Assembly (NCBI RefSeq): GCF_000143415.4
Contig: NW_003314460.1
Coordinates: 16,971-59,330 of the forward strand
Direction: 5' to 3'
Length of the DNA: 42,360 bases
Source of the DNA: Selaginella moellendorffii
Lineage: Eukaryota; Streptophyta; Lycopodiopsida; Selaginellales; Selaginellaceae
Position 1 is the first letter of the stretch. Every line of letters begins with the position of its first letter. Positions 10,062 to 20,900 of this stretch are shown piece by piece. The notes below the pieces were generated by a model. It did not search any database. It was given only the letters and a program-made list of their open reading frames with translations, and had not been told where the DNA came from. The translations under genes and the position numbers were made by a program.

Positions 10062-10312
10062 AGCATATTTGCGAGAAGATTAATCATCAAGCAGCTGGTA
10101 AAGACCTTCAAATAGATTTATTTGAGGGGCGTGGTTCACCAGGATCTCAAGCTTGACAACATCCTTTCCAAGCTAAACATGCACGACAAAGTGGTGAGCA
10201 CCTTTAGGAGATATCACCACAGCGAAGTACATGGCAGCTGAGGTGGTGGAGAACAAGGATTGGAGCTCTACATGGCAGCCTACTCTACTTTCTTACAGAC
10301 AAAGCCATGAAC
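10062..10312 (+). pseudogene. Protein kinase fragment, copy A
   Basis: Same piece as 1,200-1,450: IIKQLVKTFK, TAG stop, GVVHQDLKLDNIL, then TTAKYMAAEVVENKDWSS in another frame. HRD is changed to HQD and APE to AAE, and the DFG segment is missing. Copies 1 and A share the stop, so they were duplicated after the kinase had already died. Confidence 0.7.
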
Positions 10313-10880
10313 TGTTTTTAAAAAAGCCATTTCTAAAGGAATAAGACAGCATTAAATAAACTGTTGTGTATGTACGTGTTTATAGACACAACTTTGAAGC
10401 CATGAGCTTGGTTTGATTCGGTACATGATATTTGTACATTAACTCAGGGCATAGAAATGATTTCTGTGTTTGATTTTATTTAGTGTTTTGCTCTCTCTCG
10501 TAAAGGTTTTAGGTAAAAAACAAAATGTCTATATGTCATTCCAGATCACGATCCTAAAAAACGCTTAAAACATTCAAAAGGAAGCGTGCAGGCAGAAAAC
10601 AGTTCAGAAGAGTGACCTGCACATACAAGAATCTCTATTCTATTGTGCTATTGCTATGTTTGCTTGAATATAAAACAGAAAAAAAACCAAAAAAACTTAT
10701 CGATAAGAAACTGCATCGTTGCATGACGAGCTAAACAGAACTAACACCTACCAAAGCTATTCTACTTTGCTGAAACTACTAGCCTATTATACAAATTGAA
10801 ATAACTAGCTGGAAATGGGACACAAAAGAAAGCATAAAACTATCGATGCCATTTTAGAAGGGGATGTAATTGTAGCAAAT
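10313..10880 (+). repeat. Downstream tail of kinase fragment A
   Basis: Matches 1,451-1,690, 4,545-4,930 and 5,540-5,910 in successive parts. It is non-coding. Confidence 0.7.
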
Positions 10881-11369
10881 GCTACTGGAAATCAAGAACT
10901 CATACCGTTTACCACTAATGTGGAGATTTGTTTGGAAACTAATATGGGCAAAAACAATGCTTGCAGAATATGATGTTATGCCAACTGGCAACACCCATGG
11001 ATTTGTCAAAAATTGCAGCATTAAGATCGACAAGATGTGAAGGAGTGGTGTAAAAAAGAGTGCTCTCGGCCTTGAGAACGACTTGGGCATGAAGAAAGTT
11101 CGAGCGGCATAAAAGAAAATGCCAGCAGCAAGTTCCTATTTCCTTTTCACCATTTCTAACTTCATTTGCTTGCGTTTTTCTTTTTTGATGAAAACAAGTT
11201 GGAATGAAAAGGAAAGCAAGGGAGTTGAAATGTAAAGAAAGAATTGTAAAACGTTTATTGATATATAAATAAAGACCAAAGTTGAATCGAGATCTTTCAC
11301 TAATCATCCAATATATTTAAACTAAAGAGCCTCATTGATCATTGCAGTAGGTGGCCCTAATTATTTTAA
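10881..11369. other. No gene recognised
   Basis: Moderately AT-rich DNA with short chance ORFs only. It ends at the TC boundary of the Helitron below. Confidence 0.5.
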
Positions 11370-14300
11370 TCTATATATATAAATTTAATATAATATTGGA
11401 AGTTTCAAACCAAATAATGAAAAATATGAACCTTATTCACAATGAAATATTTTAGAATACTGCTAAAGAAACGGAAATAAAAATCAAAAAACAAACATAA
11501 TTATAAATGCAATGAGCAACTAATGGGTGGTCTTGATAAATTATTAAAAGAGATAAATCCCTATGCTAATGCATTCAAAAAATGGTAAGAAATAGAGAAT
11601 GAAGAGTTAAATTCAACAAATATTCAAGGAGGCATAAGTGATATTGTAATACATATAAAAGGCAATTGGACAACTGATCCAAGATGATATAATGCACTAG
11701 GTTCAAATGATTTTAAACATTTAGTTGTACAAAGATGGTATTCATTGATGAAGTTTTTTATTATGTCTACTATATATGATATTTTTAAAACAAAAAATAT
11801 GTTCAAAAATATATAGAATCAATGAAAGACTCTTTCTTCTAGAACAAAAACTTTATAGAACAAAGAGTATCTGATGAATTCAAAAGTTAAAAGTAAATAA
11901 AGTAGTGACTATAGAAATGATATATTTTATAACTTAAAATAGAAGAGTTGTAAATAAGTTATACTTTTATCATAATCTTATGATTTATAACTTTATGATA
12001 TTGCATAAATATGAGACTATATCTGAGTTCATAGAAAACTCAATATGAGTAGATTCATTGATGAATATCTAATAAGTTTGTTATTTACACTAATAATTTT
12101 TCCATTGATACATGGAAAACAGATAACTAAAATATCATTGAGACAACATTAGACACAATACAAAAGGCTACCATCTTAAAAAATGTGATTCATCATCACT
12201 TAAAATTTTATTATTAATAAAGCAATCTATGGACCATTTTTTCATTTTCTGATATGTTATGGTTTTAGGAAAAAAAAATATTATGAATCATCAATACCAT
12301 AATATCAGGATAAAAACTTACCTTTCATTGAAAGATTTTAGCCTCATTGTAAATTTATATAAAAATAAATTAAACATAAATGTAATAATCTTAATTCATT
12401 GTAGCATTCTCTCTATATAAAAACATATACAGAAAGAATCTTAATAATATAAAATATAATACTTTAAATTTTAGATAGTACTTCTAAAAATTATGATATT
12501 TTGAAGGGATAGGATATCGAATACAAATATGGAAAAAAATTCTAAAATAAAAATATAATGTAATTTTAGAGAATAAGTTTAAATTAATTTTAAAAATACT
12601 AAATACAATAAAGACAAAATAAAATATCTAAATTAAAATATAAATAAAATATTTTCTATAAAAATATGATATTTTATAACTTAAAATAGAGGAGTTAATA
12701 TCTCTAAATATCTGTTGTGTAAAATATTTTCTTATTAGTCAAAGTATGTTATTTTACTTTTACTTTTAATTACATCTCTTTCCAGGTAAGATCTTGTGCT
12801 GATACTAAATTTAATTTCCCAAAAAATATGTAGTTGAGGATGCCTGAAATTAACAGTGATTTATGCCTGAAAGTAGCAGAAATTTTCTAAGAAAATTTGA
12901 GGATTCTAATCAATAAGTATAAGCTGCATGGTAAACTCTAAGTGAACTTGCAAGAAAAAGAAATGCAGTACCAAATGAAATGCTCCAAGGTTCCTCTAAG
13001 CCGACAGGTTAAATGTATAATTTTCAATCTGGCTGATAAATTCTATAATCTTTTTGTGTGTGTTATTTAAATACTGACTTATTGTGACTCTTTTGCCATG
13101 AAGAACACATAAATTGATGGCTTCAAAGAGTTGAACAAGGTAGTCCTCAGTAGCCTGTTGCTCCTTTGATGGAACACTTTGCATGACAGTTGGAACATGA
13201 TGATTTTGATCCTTTTATGTCAAACTGGTCTTTTCAAATACTAATAACAATTTTTCCATAGACTAATATTACTTTTATTCTATAAAGTCTAATCTACAGC
13301 AATTCTTCATGCAATTCTTCATGGATCAATTCCTACTCTATTAACTGCAAAGGAAAGCCGCACCTGATCTTCACCCTAGCTTTCTTGGTGTTGATTTTCT
13401 TCTGACCATGACAACCCCCCTCTTGCTCTTGCAATTCCTAGCACTGCCTACCTCTTATTATTTATCTCTTATTATTAAAATATTTTCTTATTAGTAATCT
13501 TATGTTATTTATTAATATAAATATAAATGAAATTAAAAATATTGAGATGTCAATTGGCTAAGATGTAGCCTAAGATTTATATAATATCATAAATTTTCTA
13601 CCACTTTATCCTACATTGCATTTATACATGAAAAACTTAATAAGGTATTAATATGATTGAGACAACATTAGTACATGGACCATATAAAGAAATTTAATTA
13701 TATTATATTAAACCTTCTATATACCATTCATGAATTTTTTGATATATTATAGTTCTAGCATAAAGAAAAGTTTATATATCATCAAACCCTCCTCTACCCC
13801 AGTATAGAGTAAAACATTACCATTCATTTATCATCATAAAATTTCAGCATTCATAACAGTGTTATAAAGCCTTAATTTTAAATATAAATACATGAATATA
13901 GGGAGATAATAATCTTATTTCAGATTTATAAAAATAACTACAGAAATAATGTTTATGATATATAATAGAATACTTTCTATTTTAAATATTACTCTCAAAA
14001 TGCATGAATATAAATACTAGGTAAAAATGGAATATCAATGATAAATATGTAAAATATTATAATTTTATAAAAGAAAATATAACACATAAAGCTAACATCT
14101 TTCACTTATTATTATGAAATTCCAAAACTTTCAGTCTGAAATGATGAAAAGAGAAACTCCATAATAATGTTTATATGTTTTTAATTTAAAAGATGTATAC
14201 TCTTTAGCTGAGTTTTTAAATATATATTATATATATTTTTAACATAATTATATTTGAGTGTAGTTAAGTAACACATACGTTATTAGGAGGAAAAATTATA

Positions 14301-14688
14301 GAGTTTAATAAATCATCAAATAATAATAATTTTATCAATTATATAGAGATTTCAAATAAAATAAAAAATTAGTTATTAAACAAATGACTCATCTGGCCAT
14401 GGGATCCCATGGTAAGAAATTCCATTTATCGAATATCCAAGACTTCACTCAACAATCAGAATTTTAAATATGATATAATGTACTGAGTTATATTTTTTAT
14501 GTTATGATGTGTGTTGGTGATAGAATCAATTGTAGAAGAGATTTTTAATATAAAGATTATGTTATGTTTAACTATATATCTTATAATTATGATTATGTTA
14601 AAATTACAATTACGCTTACAACTCTTTGAAATTATTAAAATATCAAAAATAAAGACAATGCTCCCAGCGTAGCTGGGACTTTTGCTAG
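11370..14688 (+). mobile_element. Helitron B, non-autonomous, both ends visible
   Basis: Starts with TCTATATATATAAATT preceded by A (11,369). It ends with the hairpin CCCAGC-GTA-GCTGGG (14,663-14,677), a 7-base spacer and CTAG (14,685-14,688), followed by T. A|TC...CTAG|T with no target duplication is the Helitron rule. Length is 3,319 bp. It is AT-rich with no Rep/helicase ORF, so any movement would need a partner element. From about 13,480 to the end it matches element A (5,911-7,431). It carries a histone-H3-like fragment at 13,077-13,184 on the minus strand. The 3' end is firm; the 5' end rests on the typical TCTATATATA start and is less sure. Confidence 0.75.
13077..13184 (-). pseudogene. 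Histone H3-fold fragment captured in Helitron B
   Basis: The minus strand encodes SKEQQATEDYLVQLFEAINL followed by CVLHGKRVTI. This aligns with the histone H3 core around helix 2 and loop 2 (consensus pattern LQEA-E-YLV-LFED-NLC-IHAKRVTI). The TED and changed loop residues suggest a variant such as CENH3 and not canonical H3, but this is weak. The match stops after RVTI, near an AAG|TCAGT context that might mark an old splice site. About 200 bases upstream on the same strand (about 13,390-13,410) MVRRKSTPRKLG resembles a basic H3-type tail, in the right order for a captured gene piece; a stop follows it. Confidence 0.7.
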
Positions 14689-14774
14689 TCTTACTCCCTT
14701 ATTTAAACATGCTATTGGCATATGGCATCTGGCATCTTTTATTCCATTTTTAGAATATTATTTCTGAATATACT

Positions 14775-14898
14775 TATAATCTAACGGTTCAAATTCAAAA
14801 ACTTCAAATAGATGGCATACCAAAGGGGTGGCAACTCTTCAACTTTGAATTGAATGACCTTCCAAATCAAGTGAATTTTTAGGACGTTCAGGCAGATT
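14775..14898 (+). pseudogene. Unrecognised recurrent exon, copy B
   Basis: Same exon as 7,521-7,655 and 22,956-23,093, with a 9-base deletion (the GATCAAGTG word of copy A is missing) and base changes. It ends at a former GT donor (GTAAAC). It sits in front of kelch copy B in the same orientation. Confidence 0.5.
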
Positions 14899-14905
14899 GT
14901 AAACT

Positions 14906-14910
<5 letters not shown>

Positions 14911-14936
<26 letters not shown>
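14911..14936. repeat. (CT)n microsatellite
   Basis: Thirteen CT units, in the place of the (GT)n tract of copy A. Confidence 0.95.
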
Positions 14937-15134
14937 TGGGTGGCACTGGCTTCATTCATTCATAGTAAATTCATATACTATTTCACTCTCTTGCTTCTTC
15001 CCTATTCTCTTTCGAGGCTTAAAGTTCCAGTTTGTTCCAGGTGCTTGAGGCTGGAACCACATTGAGAGTGATTCCTATTTTGCAGCGCTATAAACCCTGT
15101 AGTCTCTCTTTTACACTTGTATTTTAGGGTAAAG

Positions 15135-16930
15135 ATGAAGTGGGCGCCTCGTCGATCCAGCGATCAGCTCCAGCAGCAGCAGCCGGGGTGCAAATGGGGC
15201 CACACCTGCAATGCGGTCAGGAATCTCATCTACATTTTCAGTGGCTATGGCCGGGACGAGTGCCAGACCAACGATGTTCACGTCTTCGACATTGGTATAA
15301 GTTTCCTCTTCTGGGTTTTCTGAAAAATATGGTTTTGATCATGTTTTTGGTGGGATCGCGCAGGGATGTAAACCTGGAGCAAGCCTGTGATGAAAGGAAT
15401 GCACCCTTCTCCTTGGGACAGCCACAGCTCCATGGCCGTCGGGTCTAAGCTCTATGTGTTTGGTGGTACCGATGGAACCAGCCCGCTCGACGATCTCTTT
15501 GTTTTGGATACTGGTAACCTCTGAGTTTTATCGATTTTTTTTTCTTGTTCTTATCAACAATGCAGCTACCAACACCTGGGGGAAACCCGACGTTTTTGGT
15601 GATGTTCCTGCTCTGAGAGAAGGACATAGCACGTCTCTCATTGGTGACAACCTGTTCGTGTTTGGGAGATGAGGGAAATCCAGTGATCCCTCAGAGGAGG
15701 AGTACTACAACGACCTCCATGTTTTGAACACGAGTAATATCCTGTTATCTTTCCTTGTTTTCTTCTAAACTTTTTTTTTCCCTGTAGATACTTTTGTCTG
15801 GAAGAAGATTTCTACCACTGGAGTCTTGCCTATTCCTCGGGATAGCCATACCTGCTCTTCCTATAAGAACTGTTTCGTTGTCATGGGTGGCAAGGACGGT
15901 GGTAATGCCTATCTAAACGACGTTCATATTCTGGACACAGGTATATACATTGTGCTGGCATCAGCTCGGCACCAGTCGTCTTTACCTCCCGCCATGCCAT
16001 TGTTTCTGGAAACGCAAATGAATTCACAAGTTTAGCCAAGAGCCAGGCACACAACAATCAGCCATGGAAAGTATCTCGTCGTGTTTGGAGGATTCTCCGA
16101 TGATCGCAAGCTATTCAATGACGTCCATACTCTTGACTTAAGTATGTGCGCTTGTAGGTAGATTTGTTTCCTGTTGGTCTCTCATGGGGCTTTTACGTAT
16201 TTTGTAGCGACTGGTGTTTGGGCGACTTCGAATCCCTCTGGTCCTGGGCCTTCTCCACGTTTCTCCCTTGCAGGAGATTCTGTGAACGCAGAGCGAGGCA
16301 TATTATTCTTCTATGGGGGATGTAACGAAGAGCTTGAAGCTCTGGATGATATGTATTTTCTCAGCACAGGTTGGCTTCTTCTTTTATTGACATTGCTGCC
16401 ATTCTTGACAATATGGTTGCCGTTTTTCTGTGAAGAGATGCTGAGGGAGAAAGATCCATCAGAACCAAAGCTATCCATGCATAAGGAACTTAAGAGAAGG
16501 TGGCAAGAGTATCATGCCATGCCATTCATGCTAGACAAGCAACAGGATGTGGACAAGAGCTTGGTTTCGTCTCACGGAGGTTTCTGCGGAAAACCTTGGA
16601 CCTCTCCAATTCTTACCTGTCAAACTCATGCTACAGAGTTTCAAGCTCATGTTCAGCCGCTAGGCGAGAAGATGTTTGAGGCTAGAGTAAGCAATGTATT
16701 CAACTAGAAGCCTCCATTGATGGGAAGCTCTTCCGTGGGCTGCTCTTTTCGTACAAGCCTAGCTTTGCTCAGGCAGTGCAATCTTACATGGCGAGGTTTG
16801 TTTCGTTTGATCCTCAGTTACTCTCTAACGCCACTTATTTTTGTTCTCTACCTACCCACTTTATTCCTATTGTGCAGAACTACTATAGCAGAGACCCCAA
16901 CTCTGCTGGAATATAAATTGATACCAGAGC
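15135..16930 (+). pseudogene. Kelch-repeat protein pseudogene, copy B
   Basis: The more complete kelch copy. Start ATG at 15,135 gives MKWAPRRSS, as in family members. Exons: 1, 15,135-15,294 (GHTCNAVRNLIYIFSGYG); 2, 15,364-15,513; 3, 15,566-15,733; 4, 15,788-15,940 (GGKDGGNAYLNDVHILDT); 5, about 16,036-16,141 (PRAGHTTISHGKYLVVFGGF); 6, 16,208-16,369; 7, from 16,436. Introns are about 52-69 bp with GT..AG. Damage: TAC to TAA at 15,369-15,371 in exon 2; TGT to TGA in exon 3 (expected FGGC, found FGR-stop); an inverted segment of about 80 bp covering the end of intron 4 and the start of exon 5; and a 13-base deletion near 16,706. The final part beyond 16,800 reads through an intron into TTIAETPTLLEYKLIPEH and a stop. 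Function in the living gene would be protein binding by a beta-propeller. Confidence 0.9.
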
Positions 16931-17010
16931 ATTGATGAGCATCCTGCAGCTCAGTCAGAACTTTTTTTTTGTCAAGGATATTTCACCTTATGATATGTTT
17001 AACTTTGCAG

Positions 17011-17174
17011 GTTGAGCTTGATTCCGAAGGAGCACATATGTACAATGCTGCTGTTGCTCTTCACAACACTATGATCGAGCTTGAGGTCACAATAGAAGGT
17101 GGAAAGGACAGCTTGTCAATGGCTGCTCAAGCAGGTGGTGAAACTGTCAAGGCACCTGGGAATCTTGTCATTAG
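17011..17174 (+). pseudogene. Phosphoribosylformylglycinamidine synthase (PurL/FGAMS) exon, copy B
   Basis: After an AG acceptor at 17,010 the frame encodes VELDSEGAHMYNAAVALHNT and then EGGKDSLSMAAQAGGE and VKAPGNLVIS. GGKDSLSMAA and APGNLVIS are hallmarks of large (eukaryotic/gamma-proteobacterial type) FGAM synthase, the fourth step of purine synthesis, plastid/mitochondrial in plants. The exon is open and well kept but stops being FGAMS after LVIS at about 17,174, where it passes without an intron into the SDR exon. Another copy of this exon on the minus strand at 22,468-22,677 shows the true continuation (YVTCSDITLIITPDLK). Confidence 0.85.
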
Positions 17175-18134
17175 TACACCAAACAGCTCTCTTTTCTTCT
17201 CGTGAGCTTACATTCTTCCTTTTTTCTTCCAAAAGGTACTCCAACACTAGAGCATACAGTCAATCCAAGCTCGCGAACATCTTCCACGCCAAAGAACTGG
17301 CAATGAGATTCAAGGTATTAGTCAATGCTTTCTCTTTCGCTGATTAGGCCGAAGGAGTTGACATCACAGCCAACGCTGTTCATCCAGGGTTCATAATGAC
17401 ACCTTTGATGCAGTGCACACTCTACATAATGAGCTTGTCTCTTTGCCTCGTTTGTTTGCCTCAATGAAAGGAGGTAAGGTTTTACTCTGATATTAGGATG
17501 TTGATGATACATAATCTTTTTTTCCAAAGAAAATAATATATCAGAAAATTTAACTATGGTCCATAGATTGATTTAATAATAATAAAAGCTTAGGTGATGA
17601 TGAATCACATTTTTTAAGATGGTAGCCTTTTGTATTGTGTTTAATGTTGTCTCAATCATATTTTTACCTTTACACCATTGTATTTATTTTTATATTTTCA
17701 TGTATCAATGCACAAAAAGATTACTCTTAAAAACAGTATTATAACTTTATGATATCACACAAATCTTAAACTATATCTACTTTGATGCCATACACACTCT
17801 ACATAATGAGTTTGTTTTTGGTTACTTATGGAACTTTGATCTTCATGCAGGGGTTCTCAAGTTCTTCTCCAGCTTCCTTTGGAAAAATGTGCCACAGATA
17901 AGAAGAATTCTCCCAATAATCTGGAAGTTTTTCGTGACTAATATGTGATTGATCTCTCAGGGCGCTGCTACAACGTGCTACGCGGCTTTACATCCAAGTC
18001 TCAAGGACGTCACTGGGCAATACTTCGTGGATTCCAACAAATCCAACTGTAGCGCTTATGGGAGAGATCCCGAGCTTGCTCACAAGCTATGGACCTTCTC
18101 CCAGGACTTTATAGACAAGCATTCTCCATCCTAA
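17174..18134 (+). pseudogene. TIC32-like short-chain dehydrogenase, C-terminal half
   Basis: Exons: 17,174-17,201 (YTKQLS-type end seen also at 740-902), 17,236-17,314 (RYSNTRAYSQSKLANIFHAK, with the YxxxK catalytic motif), 17,348 to about 17,410 (AEGVDITANAVHPGFIMTPL), 17,851-17,897 (GVLKFFSSFLWKNVPQ) and 17,961-18,134 (GAATTCYAALHPSLKDVTGQ to the stop at 18,132). This is the normal order for TIC32/retinol-dehydrogenase-like SDRs. Oddities: the first two introns are only about 33-34 bp, the donor after NVPQ reads AT instead of GT, and the third intron is swollen by inserted repeat DNA. The N-terminal NAD(P)-binding half is replaced by the FGAMS exon. The last exon is intact. Confidence 0.85.
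17411..17845 (-). repeat. Inverted Helitron-family fragment inside SDR intron 3
   Basis: About 17,545-17,665 is the reverse complement of 12,130-12,250 inside Helitron B (shared word CATTTTTTAAGATGGTAG), and about 17,735-17,780 resembles the reverse of 13,555-13,600. It is flanked by a diverged direct repeat (CTTTGATGC..CACACTCTACATAATGAG) at about 17,403-17,440 and 17,780-17,815. No terminal CTRR was found here. Confidence 0.6.
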
Positions 18135-18220
18135 AGGTAAAAGGTTGATGGTGCTAGAGAGCGAGCGAGCAAACCAGGACAACTTGGCAATGATTTGTGG
18201 ATAGACTGTATTTACTCTTC

Positions 18221-19178
18221 TCAAAAGCTCGAGCTCGAGCTTGAACAAAAGTAAGATGCGTTGCCTACATTGCACATGACTAAAACTTTGGTTTCGAGCA
18301 TGTCGTCCATCACGTACTTGACACCCTCTCGTTGGATTCCAGAGTCTTTGATCCCACTGTATGACTGGCTATCAACGCACATGCTTGGCGAATTGTTGAG
18401 GCAAACTCCTCCAGCCTGTGAGGATCAAATAATTATCAAACAGTCGATCAATACTTTCTATATCTCAAACGCAAAGCTACCTCTATATGCTCAAACGCAT
18501 AGAAGGCCTTGTTTTGATCACACATAAAGATGCCGGCTTGGAGTCCGTAATGCGTGCTGTTAGCTTCCATCACGGCTTCCTTGAAATCACTGCGTCACCA
18601 CCGTTTAAGTTTAGAGAAAAGAAAAGGAAGTAAAGAAGAACTTCAGGAGCTAAGAAACTTTGAGAGCTGACTTGTATGAGTAGAGAAGGATCACGGGACT
18701 GAAAATCTCTTCCTTCCTTGTGTCCGTGTCAAAGGGAGCATCTTCCAGGATCATTGGCTCCATGAAAGCTCCCCTTTGCTTACCACCAACTAAAAGTTTG
18801 GTGCCTGCCTTCACTGCCTCGTTCACACTCTTCTCCACTGTAGCTGCTGAAGACTCAGATATCATGGGCCTGATTGACGTGTCATCTTGGCGAGGATCTC
18901 CACCATTGAGTTTCTTAACGGCAGCGATCAATGCATCGTTCACCTACACAACCAGCACCAAATACGTAGATCAAAGCTCGATTTGAGAACAAAGAATATG
19001 ATAGAATTTAAAGACAAGTGTTGGATACCTCACCTTTCACCTAAAGACGCTGCATGTGAATGCACAACTGGCCGCTCTGATAGAATCCCTCATGGATCAA
19101 CCTAGCGATTGTACCTTCCAAGTGTAGAACGAGATCTTCCACTAAGCATGGAGCATTGCCTCCCAGCTCCATAACCAC
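18221..19178 (-). pseudogene. Aldehyde dehydrogenase, C-terminal half, copy 2 (ALDH21-like)
   Basis: Four exons on the minus strand: 19,034-19,178 (VVMELGGNAPCLVEDL, QSGQLCIHMQRL), 18,672-18,943 (NDALIAAVKKLNGGDPRQDD, MISESSAATVEKSVNEAVKA), 18,481-18,589 (DFKEAVMEANSTHYGLQAGI) and 18,221-18,415 (AGGVCLNNSP, YSGIKDSGIQREGVKYVMDD). Introns are 90, 82 and 65 bp with good GT..AG. The active-site Glu (ELGG) and Cys (GQLC) codons remain. TAC after QRL has become TAG (19,041-19,043), the DVP residues that usually precede the VDH motif are altered, and the N-terminal cofactor-binding half is missing. The gene ends in a Ser-rich tail and TGA at 18,221-18,223. The order YGLQAGIF...GGV-N matches GAPN/ALDH21-type enzymes. 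Confidence 0.85.
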
Positions 19179-20900
19179 CTGTAACAGGAATCAAAGAAGT
19201 TGAAGAAAGCGAAGCTCCATCCGAAGGAAGATATAATAAAATATCATTATATTTTAGTATCTTTATAAGTATGAATAATTTTCTAAAACAATTTTAGTCT
19301 TCAAGATTAGCATTTTCTACAACATCCATCTTACAACTGATATATATCCCAGCTGAAAATATGTTTCTTTTTTAATAATTTTCTTTAAAAAAAGTTTTTA
19401 TATTTTATGTAGATAATGGTATTCTATAGTATTTAATAAAGCCAAAAATTTCTTCAGTTAGAAGGAAGCAGTTGTTCTTGCAATAAAAAATATATTTTAG
19501 TTATTCATGTATATAGTTGTATGTTAGATCTAATTATATAATTTTGAGTTTTATGTACAATATAATCTAGGTTTGAAAAATCTAATTTATAAAACAAGAG
19601 AGTGATGACCTAGATTGGATAAAATAATTTTAAAAAAATATATATAACAAATTTAAATCTTATTATGAATATATAATCTTATTTTCTATGTTAATTGCTA
19701 ACATTTCCTACTAGATTGATTTACTGGTAGTGTTGTGTAACTAATTGTAATCAACAGTGATATGCTTTCATTAACAATAATTTCATCCTAGAAAGAATCA
19801 ATTACGGCTTTTTTACAAAACATAAGAATACTAAACCCAATATGAAGGAAATCCTTCAAACTTTTTCATCATGATTCTTTCTATATTTATTTTCAGACTA
19901 TTATAATCTAATTATTTATTTTAATCTTATATCTCACTTCAAGATCAATAAAAATAATTACATGCTTTTGTTATATATGCTAAATCCACATATAATATCA
20001 ACATATTCCCACCTTCTTTAAATATATGCATAAAAATATGTTTTCAACAGAAATCAAATGATACTCATAGAAGTTTGTATTTAGCACTCTTGAACAAAAT
20101 GTGTTATTTAGAATTTTCAGTTTCAACTCCAAGGGATGTAAATAGTGGCAATAGAATTTAAGTGTCAGAGATGGATTTTAGAAGATGAAAAATATATTAA
20201 AAATACTGAAAAGTGGATTTGAAAATTAATAATACAATTAATATTTAGAGTAAAAGATTTTTTAGTTAAAAACCAGATAGTGGAGTATTTGGAGCAAGTA
20301 CTAAAACAAAAGTGTATTATTATTGTGAAATATAAATTAGTAAAAATATTAGAAACTAAGTTATTTTTTCTATTCAAATAAATTGTTGATAAGATAAATA
20401 TCCAAAACATGTACATTCATGAAGAAAACTAAAAACATTTCATTAGTTTTGGAAGATTTTTATAAGTGTAATTAATTATATAAATCATATTTAGTCTACA
20501 AGAGTAGAGTTTTCTACAACATTCTTTACTTAGTTAGAGGCATCATTACAGTTAAGATAGAATTAATGTTAAAGGTATTATTACAGTTCAAATAAAAACA
20601 CATTATCTGAATATGCAATCAAAATTATAATTTCTGAAAATTAACCTATTATGTTTTGGTAGTATATAATTCTTTGGTTTTATGAAAACTGAATTTCTTT
20701 TAAATTATGCCAGCAATCTTGTAGATGTGTTTAGGTTTGTGTACCGTTTTATGAAGGCAATAAGAGAATTCAAAATCAAATTTAGTGATGATTAAAATAT
20801 GATCTTCTCTTCCCCAACATTTGCATTATTATCTAATTGCATTATTTTCCATTTCTCTGTAGATGAATAGTAGCAAAATTAATATAAATTAAACTTTGTA
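18830..20900. repeat. Duplicated block, right copy
   Basis: Matches 1-660 at 18,830-19,510 and about 1,700-2,310 at 20,450-20,900. The middle (19,511-20,450) is AT-rich DNA without a gene and differs from the middle of the left copy. Confidence 0.75.

Noticed and set aside
11370-14688. Autonomous Helitron
   Set aside because: No Rep (HUH) or helicase motif in any frame. Only AT-rich filler and the histone-like fragment are present.
17898-17960. U12-type AT-AC intron in the SDR gene
   Set aside because: The start ATAAGA does not fit the U12 ATATCC consensus and the intron ends AG. A simple G-to-A donor mutation fits better.
20165-20416. 83-codon minus ORF in AT-rich DNA
   Set aside because: F/I/N/S-rich translation expected from AT-rich random sequence.
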